From Hydrogenophilus sp. (GTDB taxonomy: Bacteria; Pseudomonadota; Gammaproteobacteria; Burkholderiales; Rhodocyclaceae): DNA of 34,737 nucleotides. Where the stretch lies: contig JAOAEZ010000010.1 in assembly GCA_026416515.1 (NCBI GenBank), positions 1 to 34,737 on the forward strand, written 5' to 3'. The notes beneath the pieces were generated by a model that was given only the letters and a program-made list of their open reading frames with translations, had not been told where the DNA came from and made no database searches. The position numbers were made by a program, and so were the translations under genes. Positions 8,826 to 18,262 of the stretch are shown in pieces. Within the stretch, counting starts at the first letter, position 1. Every line of letters begins with the position of its first letter.

Positions 8826-9929
8826 CTAGCGAGCGGGAGAGGAGCGAAGAGGAGCGATGCGAATGGGGAGGCGGCGGTTGCCAAAAGCGCCCGGACGGGA
8901 GGAGAAATGCCCTTCGAGGAGGTAATCGCAGCGCGGACAATGACCATCAGGAGTGAGATACCAGGCGGTGATGGCGTAGATGTAGCGTTCGATGAGAGGG
9001 GTATGGCAGCGTGGACAATAGGTGGCGCCCCCTGCAGGGTCGAGGATGTTGCCGGTGTAGACGTAATGCAGACCCGCTCGTCGAGCAACAGCTCGCAAGC
9101 GCTGAAGGGTGGAGGGAGGGGTAGGCGGAAGATCGAGGAGTTTGAAGGCGGGGTGAAAGGCGGTGAGGTGAAGGGGAACAGTGGGGGCGAGTTCGGTAGC
9201 GATCCATTCGGCGAGCGAGGCGATCTCCGCGTCGGTGTCGTTAAGTGTGGGGATGATGAGGGTAGTGATTTCGAGCCAGAGGGTGGTATGGTGGACCAGG
9301 TAACGCAGCGTTTCACGCACCGGTTCGAGGTGTCCGCCGCAGTAACGACGGTAAAAAGCTTCGGTAAAGGCTTTTAAATCGACGTTGGCGGCGTCCATTG
9401 CCGCGAAGAATTCCTCGCGCGCAGGGGTATCGATATAACCATTGGTGACGGCGACGGTGTAAAGGCCTTGGGCGCGCGCGGCGCGGGCGGTGTCGATCGC
9501 ATATTCGGCGAAGATGATGGGGTCGTTGTAGGTGAAGGCGATCCCCGCCGCCCCGGCACTTTGGGCTGCGGCGGCGATCGCGATAGGGTCGGCTTCGTCG
9601 CGAATGGCGGCGTCCAGAGCTTTGGCCGCCGAAATGGACCAGTTTTGGCAATATTTGCAGGCGAGGTTGCAGCCCGCCGTCCCGAAAGAGAGAACGGCGG
9701 TACCGGGATAGAAGTGGTGAAGGGGCTTTTTTTCGATGGGGTCGAGGCAGAAACCAGTGCTGCGACCGTAGGTGGTGAGAAAGAGTTGCCCCCCCCGATT
9801 GACGCGCACCAGACAGAAACCGTGCTGTTGGTCGCGCAGCCGACAGCGGCGCGGGCAGAGAGAACATTCGATACGACCGTCCGCAAGGGGGTACCACCAA
9901 CGGGCGGGAGCGAGAGTGGAAGAGGTCAT
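8826..9929 (-). CDS. amrS: AmmeMemoRadiSam system radical SAM enzyme AmrS
   Basis: This 367-residue protein is a radical SAM enzyme related to pyruvate formate-lyase activating enzymes. It carries the 4Fe-4S motif CNLACKYC (Cys87, Cys91, Cys94). A YNDPIIFAEY segment (134-143) and a VTNGYI segment (161-166) are typical of the AmrS family. Four extra N-terminal cysteines (22, 25, 29, 39) and a C-terminal pair of CPRC motifs (305-308, 331-334) suggest further metal binding. It is encoded directly after amrA, with ATGA overlap, and near amrB. That trio defines the AmmeMemoRadiSam system, whose substrate is not established. A gap of 50 bases separates it from mfd downstream. Confidence 0.92.
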   Translation of the reverse strand: MTSSTLAPARWWYPLADGRIECSLCPRRCRLRDQQHGFCLVRVNRGGQLFLTTYGRSTGFCLDPIEKKPLHHFYPGTAVLSFGTAGCNLACKYCQNWSISAAKALDAAIRDEADPIAIAAAAQSAGAAGIAFTYNDPIIFAEYAIDTARAARAQGLYTVAVTNGYIDTPAREEFFAAMDAANVDLKAFTEAFYRRYCGGHLEPVRETLRYLVHHTTLWLEITTLIIPTLNDTDAEIASLAEWIATELAPTVPLHLTAFHPAFKLLDLPPTPPSTLQRLRAVARRAGLHYVYTGNILDPAGGATYCPRCHTPLIERYIYAITAWYLTPDGHCPRCDYLLEGHFSSRPGAFGNRRLPIRIAPLRSSPAR

Positions 9930-10528
9930 GGTGCTGGGGGATCGATGGCTTCGTGCCAGGCGGTGACCGTGTAACGTTCGGCAGTGAGTCCAGGGTAACG
10001 GCGCTGAGGGTCGAGCCCCGCTTTGCGCTTGAGGGCAGCGAGGAAGTCAGCGGGCTGGGGGATCTGTGCCCATACTTGGGGTAGAAAAGTGGCACGCGTG
10101 GTGCCGAGGGTGATGGTGAGGCCGTCGATTCCGGGACGAAGTTGCCGAAGCAGATCCTCTTCGGCGGCGAAGGCGATCGGTTCGGGAGAGGAGAGAAGAG
10201 AGACTTCGATCGCTACAGAAGGCCACTCAACGGCAGTAAGGGGAGGAAAACGGGGGTCGCGAAAGGCGGCGGCGAGGGCATTGGCGCGAACGTCTTCTTT
10301 AAGCGGACGGTGGGCGATCAGAGAGCCGATGCAGCCGCGTAGCGAACGATGGGCGGTGAGGGTCACAAAGGTGGCCCCTCGCTCCTCGAGCTGCGGGTGA
10401 TCAAGCACTGCGAGCGTTTCACCGGTGAGAGCAGAGTGGATCGCCGCGCGAGCATGAGAGAGGAGCGCTGCCCCTAAGTCGGCGTTGCCAGCGTGCGAAG
10501 GAGAGGGAGAGAGTGGCGCGGGGGTCAT
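9926..10528 (-). CDS. amrA: AmmeMemoRadiSam system protein A (AMMECR1 domain)
   Basis: The 200-residue protein is an AMMECR1-domain protein. The domain starts near residue 17 and shows the conserved LRGCIGSL at 63-70, followed by an ANALAAAFRDPRFPPL segment and EVSLLSSPEPI. A late PGIDGLTI and a LPQVW motif are also characteristic. The biochemical role of AMMECR1 proteins is unknown; the invariant LRGCIG cysteine suggests a catalytic or metal-linked function. The stop overlaps the amrS start as ATGA, and amrB lies 18 bases upstream, so the three genes form one unit. About 15 proline/serine-rich residues precede the domain; the exact start is moderately certain. Confidence 0.93.
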   Translation of the reverse strand: MTPAPLSPSPSHAGNADLGAALLSHARAAIHSALTGETLAVLDHPQLEERGATFVTLTAHRSLRGCIGSLIAHRPLKEDVRANALAAAFRDPRFPPLTAVEWPSVAIEVSLLSSPEPIAFAAEEDLLRQLRPGIDGLTITLGTTRATFLPQVWAQIPQPADFLAALKRKAGLDPQRRYPGLTAERYTVTAWHEAIDPPAP

Positions 10529-10546
10529 GAGCGCTTCACCATTCGA

Positions 10547-11365
10547 TCAATGAGGAAGGGGGGAAGAAGGTTCAAACCAGGCAATAGCGGTGTAGCCGAC
10601 CACGCGGTCGGGCGGACCACCGGCGTCAGCGCTGGTGGCATAGGCGAGAAGCTGAGGGGTGAGAGAGCGGCGGCGGGCTTCGAGGAGGAAACCAGAGATC
10701 GCCGTCGCTCCGCAGGCCTCCTCAGAAGTAAGGGTGGGGTCCATCGCCAGAATTCGATCTATCGTGGCGCGGTCGATCTGATGCGCGGTTCGTTCGGGGT
10801 GGTAGTGGGAGAGGTCAGAGCTGATAAGGATGAGGGTCTCTTCGCCACCCCAGAGGGTGTCGAGGAGCGCGGCCACCTCCTCTGCAGAGGACCACCCGAC
10901 CACGAGGGGAAGAATGGTAAAAGAGGGAAGGATATGCTGCAGAAAGGGGAGTTCCACTTCGATGCTGTGTTCAGAAGCATGCGCGGCGGGGTGTTCGCCG
11001 ACAAAGGGATGGGCTGCGGCTGCAGCGACGGCGTCGGGGTCGACCCGTACATCACCGAGCGGGGTCCGGAAGGCAGCCGCACCGGGAAGGGCCAACCCCC
11101 GGAAAGGAACGCGGTGCGCGGGGCCTACGATGAGGACTCGGCGATAACGCTCGGGGTGGGGAACGAGAAGACGAAAGGCGCACGCTGCCGTGCTCCCCGA
11201 GTAGAGGTAGCCGGCGTGGGGGACGATGAGGGCTTTTGGAAATTTTCCTCCTGTTGAAGGAGAGTCGGCTAAAAAGCGGCCTACCTCCTCACGGAGCTGC
11301 TGCGGCTGAGCGGGGTAGAAAATTCCCGCCACCGCAGGTTGGCGAACGGCAGAAGAAGGTTCCAT
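10547..11365 (-). CDS. amrB: AmmeMemoRadiSam system protein B (MEMO1 family)
   Basis: The 272-residue protein belongs to the Memo family, which has the fold of extradiol dioxygenases. Conserved elements are RQPAVAGIFYPA at 8-19, PHAGYLYSGS at 49-58 (His50), GPAHR at 81-85 (His84), EHSIEVELPF at 132-141 (His133), SSDLSHY at 182-188 and Cys218 in EACGA, matching the metal-site residues of the family. Its reaction in bacteria is unknown. The ATG is preceded by GGAGG at eight bases, a strong ribosome site. It is the first gene of the leftward cluster and is transcribed away from the pilus locus. A TATAGT-like -10 box lies upstream on the - strand near 11404-11409, without a good -35 box. Confidence 0.93.
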   Translation of the reverse strand: MEPSSAVRQPAVAGIFYPAQPQQLREEVGRFLADSPSTGGKFPKALIVPHAGYLYSGSTAACAFRLLVPHPERYRRVLIVGPAHRVPFRGLALPGAAAFRTPLGDVRVDPDAVAAAAAHPFVGEHPAAHASEHSIEVELPFLQHILPSFTILPLVVGWSSAEEVAALLDTLWGGEETLILISSDLSHYHPERTAHQIDRATIDRILAMDPTLTSEEACGATAISGFLLEARRRSLTPQLLAYATSADAGGPPDRVVGYTAIAWFEPSSPLPH

Positions 11366-11569
11366 CGCTTTTTGCCTCCATTCTCTTCTCTCTTCTTCTT
11401 TACACTATATGACGTACACTGCTAAAAAGCTAGAGGGGGAAGACGATTTAAGTGAAGAGTGGCAAAGAGGTTGGGAGTAAAAAAATTAGACTTGTTGGTC
11501 GGAAAAAGGGAATTTAGAATAAATGTAGGAAGGGGTATCACCCTAAGTGGCCGATAAAGAGGGAGCAGG
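11366..11569. promoter_or_regulatory. Divergent intergenic region between amrB and the pilus locus
   Basis: This 204-base A+T-rich region separates the leftward amrB and rightward mshQ-like genes and is the only clear divergent promoter region in the window. No tRNA, small ORF with a ribosome site, or long repeat is visible in it. Towards amrB a TATAGT box (complement of 11404-11409) is the best -10 candidate. Towards mshQ a TTGTTG/TAGAAT pair is described separately. A run of A residues at 11479-11485 adjoins TTAGACTTGTTGG, which resembles a segment upstream of the second pilin gene. Confidence 0.6.
11492..11520 (+). promoter_or_regulatory. Candidate sigma-70 promoter for the pilus locus
   Basis: TTGTTG at 11492-11497 and TAGAAT at 11515-11520 are separated by 17 bases, the optimal sigma-70 spacing. 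The -10 matches five of six consensus bases; the -35 matches three. It lies about 50 bases upstream of the mshQ-like start codon, just after an A tract that could act as an UP element. No transcription start has been shown; this is an inference from sequence only. Confidence 0.45.
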
Positions 11570-14500
11570 GTGGAAATGCGGAGATTCATCGTTTTTTTGT
11601 GGGCGGTGTTGGGGGGAATAAGTGTGGGAGAAGGGGCAGTCTATACATTGCCCAGCGGCTCTCTGCCACCGGGTTGCTCGGCGAGCGGTTCAGTAGTGAC
11701 CTGCACGGGGAACGTCAACTTGAGCGCGGGGGATCAGCTTTTGGCGAACGCGTCGGGGGTGACGTTGAGGATTAACGGCGCGCTCTCGATCGCAGGGGGG
11801 GCAGAGGTTCGAAAGGGACTCGGGGTAACCAGTTTTCGGGTGGAGGTGAACGGAAACGTGTCGGTGGGGGGGAATCTAGAAGCGGATGAAATTGTGACCG
11901 ATGGGGTGTTGGCACCGAGCGGCTTAGGAGCAGTGGCAGGCGCAATAGGGCATAGACGGAACTCAGCGTGCGTCAGCGGGGGGACAACTACAGGGAACAA
12001 CAACGCTGTTTGGGGCAATGCAGGAGGGACCGCGCAGCGAGATGGTAACGAGGCGGACGCGTATTTGTGTGGAAATGCCAATGGGTGCGCGCCGGATGCA
12101 GGAGATACCCGCTGGTTGCAGTGTTATGTCGATTTTTCGATACCGACAGGAGCCCAAATTACGGGGATGGAGGTGCGGGTTTACTCGCGAAGGTCATCGT
12201 CGGCGGGGAACGCCCGCTGGGCTCAATGGCAATTTTTGGTGAACGGAGCGGCCTCTCCCGCGAGAATGGTTAACCAATCGCTCCACGACGGCGTCGGCAA
12301 TTACCATTCCTCTGGGGGAAGGAGCGATGGGTGGGGGTTTTCTTCCCTTTCTCCCAGCAGCGTGAATACGAGCAATACAGGGGTGCGAGTGGCGGTAACC
12401 TCTACCTCGATCGCTTTACCGTCTGGCGGCGTTCGGGTGTGGGTCGATCATGTGGAGCAGATTATGTGGTATACGCTTCCCGCTCCACTGCTGGGAGGCT
12501 CAGCGTTGGAATATCGAATGGATGAGTGTGTTTGGCGAAATAACGTCAGCGATGTAAACGACGCGTCGGTGAATGGATTGGACGCAACGGTTCGCAATGG
12601 CGCCTCAACGGGTGGTGGCGGAAAAGTGGGCCGCCAAGCGGTTTTTCAGCGAAGCATGGCCCAGTACGTGGAACGGCTAGTACCGGCCAATATCTTTGCC
12701 AGCGGCCGCGGGTTTACAGCGATGGCGTGGGTGACCTTTGATGGACCAAACGGCCATTGGGAGCGAATTTTCGATGCCGGGAACGGTCCTGAGAACGCCA
12801 ATATCCTCTTCGCGCGCCACGCTAACTCTGACCATCTTTCGCTTCATATTTTGGCTCCTTGGAACGGGAGTCGAAGAGATTGTCGGTGGGTACGGGCTCT
12901 CAATGCCATCACCAATGGCGAAACTGCTCATTTTGCAGTAAGCGTTTCCGACGATGGGCAACAGGTGAAGATTTTTAAAAATGGGGTTGAACTGAACACT
13001 GTAAACGACCATAACAATATGAGCCATTGTGGCGGTTCGCTGAGCGGTTCCTCTATGAAGATCGATCGAGTACTGTATTTAGGGCGAAGCCACTGGAGCG
13101 GCGATGCTTATACGAACGGGAAGGTGGACGAGTTTAAGATCTTTCAGGGGGTGCTGACGCCAGCGCAGATTCAGCAGATTTATATAAATGAAAATGCCGG
13201 TAAAAACTGGGACGGTACTTCCCGAAGTGTGGTTCCCTGCATGGGAATGACTATCGGGTCGGGGAAGGTAGTGGAGGGAAATAGCGGAACGACGATCTTG
13301 AATATTCCGATCACTTTATCCCAGGCGGCGGGCGTGCCGTTGACGGTGACGTGGCAGTGGGGAGGTGGCACGGCGACAGGGGGAGGAAGTTGCAGCGGGG
13401 GAGTCGATTTTGTACAGGGGACTGGAAGTTTCACGATACCGGCTGGGGTTACTTCTGCCCAGATACCGATTACGGTGTGCGGGGATACCACGATCGAACC
13501 CGATGAGACGATCGTGATGAATACGATCGAGGTGCGCGATCCGCAGGGAGGATTGGTGTGGTATTGGAATACCCTGGAAAATGAGATCGTAAACGATGAC
13601 TCCGCATTGGTTCTGAACTATACGATGGATCAGTGTTTCTGGCGGGATAGTCAGCCGGACGTGACAGATGGGTCGGGAAATAACCGCCATGCGATTCCTA
13701 AGAGCAACGATCCGACCGCTGCGCCGCTGCAGCCGGAGAGTGTGACGACCAACGGGGTGACCCACCGCCAGGCCCGTTTCGACCCATCGCGGCAGCACCA
13801 TATGGTGGTGCCGGCTTTGTCTACGAACGAGTTTAGAGATGGCTTTACGGTTACATTTTGGGCGGAGTATACGGCCGATCCTTATAACTTTGGATGGGAT
13901 CGTATTTTCGATTTTGGAATAGGGGCCTCCAATCACAATATCTTGTTGGCGCGCAAAGCGGGGACCCGTAAGCATACCCTCCATATTTACCAGGGGGGGA
14001 CCCAGTGTGACGTGTTCAACGAACTATCCTTCCCTTGGGATACGATCGCCTATGGGCAGCGCTTCTTTTACGCCGTCCGGGTCTCCCCGAAGGTTGGGAC
14101 AACGCCGGGTCGCTGGCAGTTTTGGCGGCGCGATATGAGCGGCGCGATATGGGGAGCGAGCGGCTACCATAACTGCGATATTCCCGCCAATGTGACATTG
14201 AACCAGAACTATATAGCCCGAAGCAACTGGGCTGCCGATGATTATTTTCGGGGAGCGATCGACGAATTGAAGATCTTCCGCGGCGCTTTGCCTGACACGA
14301 TGATCAATACAATTTATAACGCGGAGAGGAGTGGGCAGCAGCATAACGGCAGCGCGAAGCCGCCGTTGAACTGTGGAACCATCTCGGTGACCGGGCGCAG
14401 CGTGGTGGAGGGAAACGGTAGCCCAGCAACGGTGGCGCTTTTCGATGTTTCGTTGTCGCAGCCGGCGCCGCCGGGCGGAGTGGTGTTGTCGTTTCAGTAT

Positions 14501-17500
14501 ATAGGGGGAAATGCGACGGGTGGCAGCAGTTGCGGCGCGGGGAATACAGACTTTGAGTCGACAACTACATCGGTAACTATTCCAGCGGGAGCAAGCAGCG
14601 GACAAATCGCATTGCGGGTTTGCCGCGACCGAACTCCTGAGTCGGATGAGACGATTGTGATCGGTAATTTCAGCGCCACCGCGGGGTATACGGTAGCGAC
14701 CGCAAACGCAACGGCAACGTTGGTGGATGATGACCAGCCGGCGTTGGTCCAGTGCTTTACCGATAACTTCGATCGGACATTCTTGGGGGGATGGTGGCAG
14801 ATCATCAAGATGGATAACTTTACGCCGAGGGTGGACAACAATGCGTTGATGTTGACCGATTTGGGATACGATCAGGCAACAGGAGTGACGCTGAACGGCA
14901 CTTTCCCCGCAGCGAACAATTACTTCGAGGTGGAGTTTCGCCACCGCGCTTTTCCGGCTCAAACGAGTGGGGTTGGGGTGGCGCCAGCCGATGGGGTGGT
15001 GGTGGTTTTTTCCGATGCAGCAGTGACGCCGGTGGCGGGCGCGTTCGGCGGTTCTTTGGGGTATGCAAATCGCTGTGGCCATAGCGGCTTTGCCGGCGGA
15101 TGGGTGGGAGTAGGGTTGGATGAGTATGGAAACTTTTCTAACGGCACCGAGTGCCGAAACGGAGGACCTGGCTTTATTCCCGATGCGGTGGCGATCCGCG
15201 GAAGCGCCGCGAGCGGTTATCCTTACTTGGGCGGTAGCGGAAGCCTGACCCCGGGGATCGACGGCAATAGCCCGGAGGGACCTAATCACCTCTATCGCAT
15301 TACTTTCGATACGCGCTACGGCGAGAATTGGGTAAAGGTCGACCGTAATACCGGAAGCGGCTATACCACAGTGGTGCCGTGGACCAATATCACCCAGACC
15401 TCTACAGCGCCAGCTAACTTTCGAATGAGCTTTACCGCCGGTACAGGGGCGGGGTATAACATTCACAAGATCGACGATTTGAGCGTTCGGGCAGTGAATT
15501 GCGGGAGCTTTTCTCAAGCGCTGAACCATCTGCGGTTGGAGTGGACGCCGCCGGCACTGACCTGCGCACCGCTGACGGTGACGGTGAAGGCGTGTGCCGA
15601 TGCGGCCTGTAGCCAGCTGTACCTGCAGCCGGTGACAGTGACGCTGCGGGCACAAAACCCAAGCAGCGGCGGGGATGGCCGCTGGGCGACGGGGACAATT
15701 CCGAACGCCGGTAACGGGTGGACGTCCGATGTGACCCTTACCTTTACGGGGAGCACCAGCGTGGCGCTCAATAATAGTCAGGCGGGGGCAGTGACGCTAG
15801 GGGTAGTCAATATTTCCCAGCCACCCCAACAGGCGATGCAATGTGTGGTGAGCGGAGCAGTGGGAAGCTGCAGCGTGACGTTCCAGAGCGTAGCGCTGCA
15901 GTGGGGGGTGCGTAATGGAGCAAGTTTTATACCGCTGAGCGCATTGCCTTCACCACGACCGATGCAAGTAGCCGGGAAAGCGATCAACGTGGAGAGCCAA
16001 AGCGCAGTGGATGCGCTGACGAGCGAGACAGGAAGCAATTTGGCGTTGAGAATCGTCGGACCCGATCCTAATAACCCGAATCAGTGTGCGGGGATTACGG
16101 GAAGCTACCCGACGACTTTGGTGCTGAATGCGGTGGAGCCGACAGCGATCGCGAGTGCGCCGTCGTTGCAGCGAAATACAGGAAGCGGTTGGAACGATCT
16201 GATCACCACGACGGGAAGTAGCTCACCGACAGTGAGTTTGGGGAACCTGAGCTTTAACGCGAGCGGTGTAGCCGGAGTGGCCGATATAGGACAATTGCGT
16301 TACCGCGACGCAGGGAGAATCTTTTTGACGGCACAGGTGACCTACACTCCACCGGGGACGGGGAATATCCTGAGTTTGAGCGATAGTTCGTTGCTGCTCG
16401 AGTTTCGGCCACTCGGTTTGTGCGTAACCGCTGAGAAGCAAGGGAGCGGGGGTTGGAGTTCGATTGGGTTGGCGCCCGGCCCTAATCGCAGCGAGGCGCA
16501 GGCGGCAACCGACCCGGTCGTGCTGCAGGCCGGGGAGGAGGTGGTACGGTTCCGCGTGCGCCCAGTGGGGTGGGAGGGCGTCAACGATGGCAATTGGTGC
16601 GCAGGAAACCCGCCGACGCCTAATTTCCGGACCACCCGCTGTGCGCCTACTTGCAATACAGGGGCTCATCTGTGGGTGGGAGCTGGGAGCAGTCAGACCG
16701 ACCGAGGGATTTGGGCAGGACCGGCGAGCGTGAACCTTGCTAATGGGAGTAATGCGACTTTCCAGCAGCCGCGCTTCCTCGATGGCAGCGGTAACGTGGT
16801 GGCGTTGGGCAACGTGTCGTTTGGAAGCAGTGCTGAGGCGATAAACGGCGTGACGAGCGCCGCCGTGCGGATCGATAACGTGGGGCATTTGCGAGTTTTG
16901 GCGGGAATGAACGACTATCTGCGAGCGGGAATTTCACTGACGAGCGGCCACAGCCCTGATTATCCAGGGAGTACGATCGTGGGGCGGATCGGTGCACCAC
17001 GGGTGGGGCTCCATCCAGGGCGATTGGCGACACAGTGGGGCGAGCAGCGAACACCGCCAGCGACCGGAGGGAACGAGACGTTCCTCTACTTGGGAAGCGA
17101 CAATGGGGCGACGGCCCTGCCCGCCTGTCAGAGCGAGCCGGCCCGGTCGTCAGCAGCGTGCAATGCCAATACGATCGCGGTGGAAGATCTGCGTTTAAGC
17201 GCCGGATTTTGTGTGAGCGGAGGTTGCTCGGTGAGCAGCGGCTATCAGGTCGCCACCAACTACCAGGGACCCTACGCGAAGTTGAGCACCCAGCTGAGTT
17301 CGCTGTTGCAGCTCGACCCAAGTCCGGGGACGGCGTTTCGTCGGGAGAATGGAACCGCGCCGACAGGGTCTGAGGTGCCGCAATGGCAGTGGGCGAGCGC
17401 GCAGAGGGATTTCGGAGGATTGGTGTGGGTCAACGGCGAGCTGACGGGGGCAACGTTGCGGTTTGTGGCCACTCGTCCCCTAGGGGCGGTAGAACAACAT

Positions 17501-18241
17501 CAGGGGGCGATCCTGCGCGTGGCAGGGGTGAGCAATAGCCCGACGCTGAATCCGGAGGGGGCAGCGTTGGTGGGAGCAACGGCAGGGTGCACGGCGGCAG
17601 GGGGTAATTGCGTGCTGCGCGATGAGACGGCGCATGGAGGCGGTTTGTTGCCCCCGTGGACGTTGCGTTACGGACGAATCACGTTGAGTGAGGGAACGGG
17701 GGCTCAGGATGGGATGATCGTGGGAGCGTTGCGCTACGAGTACTTGCGACAGGGGAGTTGGCGCCTCAATGGAGAGCATAGCGGTCCTTTGCCGGCGATC
17801 GCCGATTTCCAGGTACACCGGGCCAGTAATAGCGGAGGCGGATGGAGCTTTACACCATACCCGGTCGGGACAAGCGGGGCACCGTCATTGGCGGTGGGAC
17901 CGATGACGGGGGGTGAGGCGAGTATGACGTTGCGTCTTCCTGTGAACGATCAGCAGGGAGGGGCGATGTTCCGCGTTTGTCATACTTTAGCCGATGGGAA
18001 CTGCGACGCCGATTACAGCGTTGCCCAACTGGCCGATCCGCAGTTCCCAATGCGGCGGTTCGCTTCTTGCTTGGGGACAGGAGCGGTGGGGGCGTGTAGC
18101 GATCAGATGGGTAACGATGATCCCCGCGCATTGTTCCGCTATGTCCCCGATTTGGGCGGGGGAGAGGGATTGCGCTTCGATCGCCGCGAGGTGACGATCG
18201 AGCGAGGCGCGTCGGCGCGACCGTCGCAGCAGGGAAATTAA
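11570..18241 (+). CDS. MshQ-like giant secreted protein with LamG, Calx-beta, lectin-like and DUF6701-like regions
   Basis: The 2223-residue product has a signal peptide (hydrophobic residues 6-16, possible cleavage near 22). Recognisable parts in order are a LamG/concanavalin-like domain (about 313-549), a Calx-beta domain (about 560-677, with VVEGNSG and EPDETI), a second LamG (about 681-925), a second Calx-beta (about 937-1055, VVEGNGS and ESDETI), a lectin-like beta-sandwich (about 1062-1309, starting DNFDRTFLGGWW), then about 900 residues resembling the DUF6701 region of MshQ. The second LamG-Calx pair repeats the first. There is no C-terminal membrane anchor or sorting motif. Position beside minor pilin genes suggests a pilus-associated adhesin or tip protein; this is inference. 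The GTG at 11570 follows GAGGGAG; an ATG two codons later is an alternative. Confidence 0.82.
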   Translation: MEMRRFIVFLWAVLGGISVGEGAVYTLPSGSLPPGCSASGSVVTCTGNVNLSAGDQLLANASGVTLRINGALSIAGGAEVRKGLGVTSFRVEVNGNVSVGGNLEADEIVTDGVLAPSGLGAVAGAIGHRRNSACVSGGTTTGNNNAVWGNAGGTAQRDGNEADAYLCGNANGCAPDAGDTRWLQCYVDFSIPTGAQITGMEVRVYSRRSSSAGNARWAQWQFLVNGAASPARMVNQSLHDGVGNYHSSGGRSDGWGFSSLSPSSVNTSNTGVRVAVTSTSIALPSGGVRVWVDHVEQIMWYTLPAPLLGGSALEYRMDECVWRNNVSDVNDASVNGLDATVRNGASTGGGGKVGRQAVFQRSMAQYVERLVPANIFASGRGFTAMAWVTFDGPNGHWERIFDAGNGPENANILFARHANSDHLSLHILAPWNGSRRDCRWVRALNAITNGETAHFAVSVSDDGQQVKIFKNGVELNTVNDHNNMSHCGGSLSGSSMKIDRVLYLGRSHWSGDAYTNGKVDEFKIFQGVLTPAQIQQIYINENAGKNWDGTSRSVVPCMGMTIGSGKVVEGNSGTTILNIPITLSQAAGVPLTVTWQWGGGTATGGGSCSGGVDFVQGTGSFTIPAGVTSAQIPITVCGDTTIEPDETIVMNTIEVRDPQGGLVWYWNTLENEIVNDDSALVLNYTMDQCFWRDSQPDVTDGSGNNRHAIPKSNDPTAAPLQPESVTTNGVTHRQARFDPSRQHHMVVPALSTNEFRDGFTVTFWAEYTADPYNFGWDRIFDFGIGASNHNILLARKAGTRKHTLHIYQGGTQCDVFNELSFPWDTIAYGQRFFYAVRVSPKVGTTPGRWQFWRRDMSGAIWGASGYHNCDIPANVTLNQNYIARSNWAADDYFRGAIDELKIFRGALPDTMINTIYNAERSGQQHNGSAKPPLNCGTISVTGRSVVEGNGSPATVALFDVSLSQPAPPGGVVLSFQYIGGNATGGSSCGAGNTDFESTTTSVTIPAGASSGQIALRVCRDRTPESDETIVIGNFSATAGYTVATANATATLVDDDQPALVQCFTDNFDRTFLGGWWQIIKMDNFTPRVDNNALMLTDLGYDQATGVTLNGTFPAANNYFEVEFRHRAFPAQTSGVGVAPADGVVVVFSDAAVTPVAGAFGGSLGYANRCGHSGFAGGWVGVGLDEYGNFSNGTECRNGGPGFIPDAVAIRGSAASGYPYLGGSGSLTPGIDGNSPEGPNHLYRITFDTRYGENWVKVDRNTGSGYTTVVPWTNITQTSTAPANFRMSFTAGTGAGYNIHKIDDLSVRAVNCGSFSQALNHLRLEWTPPALTCAPLTVTVKACADAACSQLYLQPVTVTLRAQNPSSGGDGRWATGTIPNAGNGWTSDVTLTFTGSTSVALNNSQAGAVTLGVVNISQPPQQAMQCVVSGAVGSCSVTFQSVALQWGVRNGASFIPLSALPSPRPMQVAGKAINVESQSAVDALTSETGSNLALRIVGPDPNNPNQCAGITGSYPTTLVLNAVEPTAIASAPSLQRNTGSGWNDLITTTGSSSPTVSLGNLSFNASGVAGVADIGQLRYRDAGRIFLTAQVTYTPPGTGNILSLSDSSLLLEFRPLGLCVTAEKQGSGGWSSIGLAPGPNRSEAQAATDPVVLQAGEEVVRFRVRPVGWEGVNDGNWCAGNPPTPNFRTTRCAPTCNTGAHLWVGAGSSQTDRGIWAGPASVNLANGSNATFQQPRFLDGSGNVVALGNVSFGSSAEAINGVTSAAVRIDNVGHLRVLAGMNDYLRAGISLTSGHSPDYPGSTIVGRIGAPRVGLHPGRLATQWGEQRTPPATGGNETFLYLGSDNGATALPACQSEPARSSAACNANTIAVEDLRLSAGFCVSGGCSVSSGYQVATNYQGPYAKLSTQLSSLLQLDPSPGTAFRRENGTAPTGSEVPQWQWASAQRDFGGLVWVNGELTGATLRFVATRPLGAVEQHQGAILRVAGVSNSPTLNPEGAALVGATAGCTAAGGNCVLRDETAHGGGLLPPWTLRYGRITLSEGTGAQDGMIVGALRYEYLRQGSWRLNGEHSGPLPAIADFQVHRASNSGGGWSFTPYPVGTSGAPSLAVGPMTGGEASMTLRLPVNDQQGGAMFRVCHTLADGNCDADYSVAQLADPQFPMRRFASCLGTGAVGACSDQMGNDDPRALFRYVPDLGGGEGLRFDRREVTIERGASARPSQQGN

Positions 18242-18262
18242 AGGCCGGGGAAGAGAGCGAAG

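Noticed and set aside
14024..15655. 543-codon open frame on the - strand opposite the mshQ-like gene
   Set aside because: Its translation is His/Arg/Pro-rich without domains, and the + strand frame there has clear Calx-beta and lectin-like features; it is an antisense shadow.
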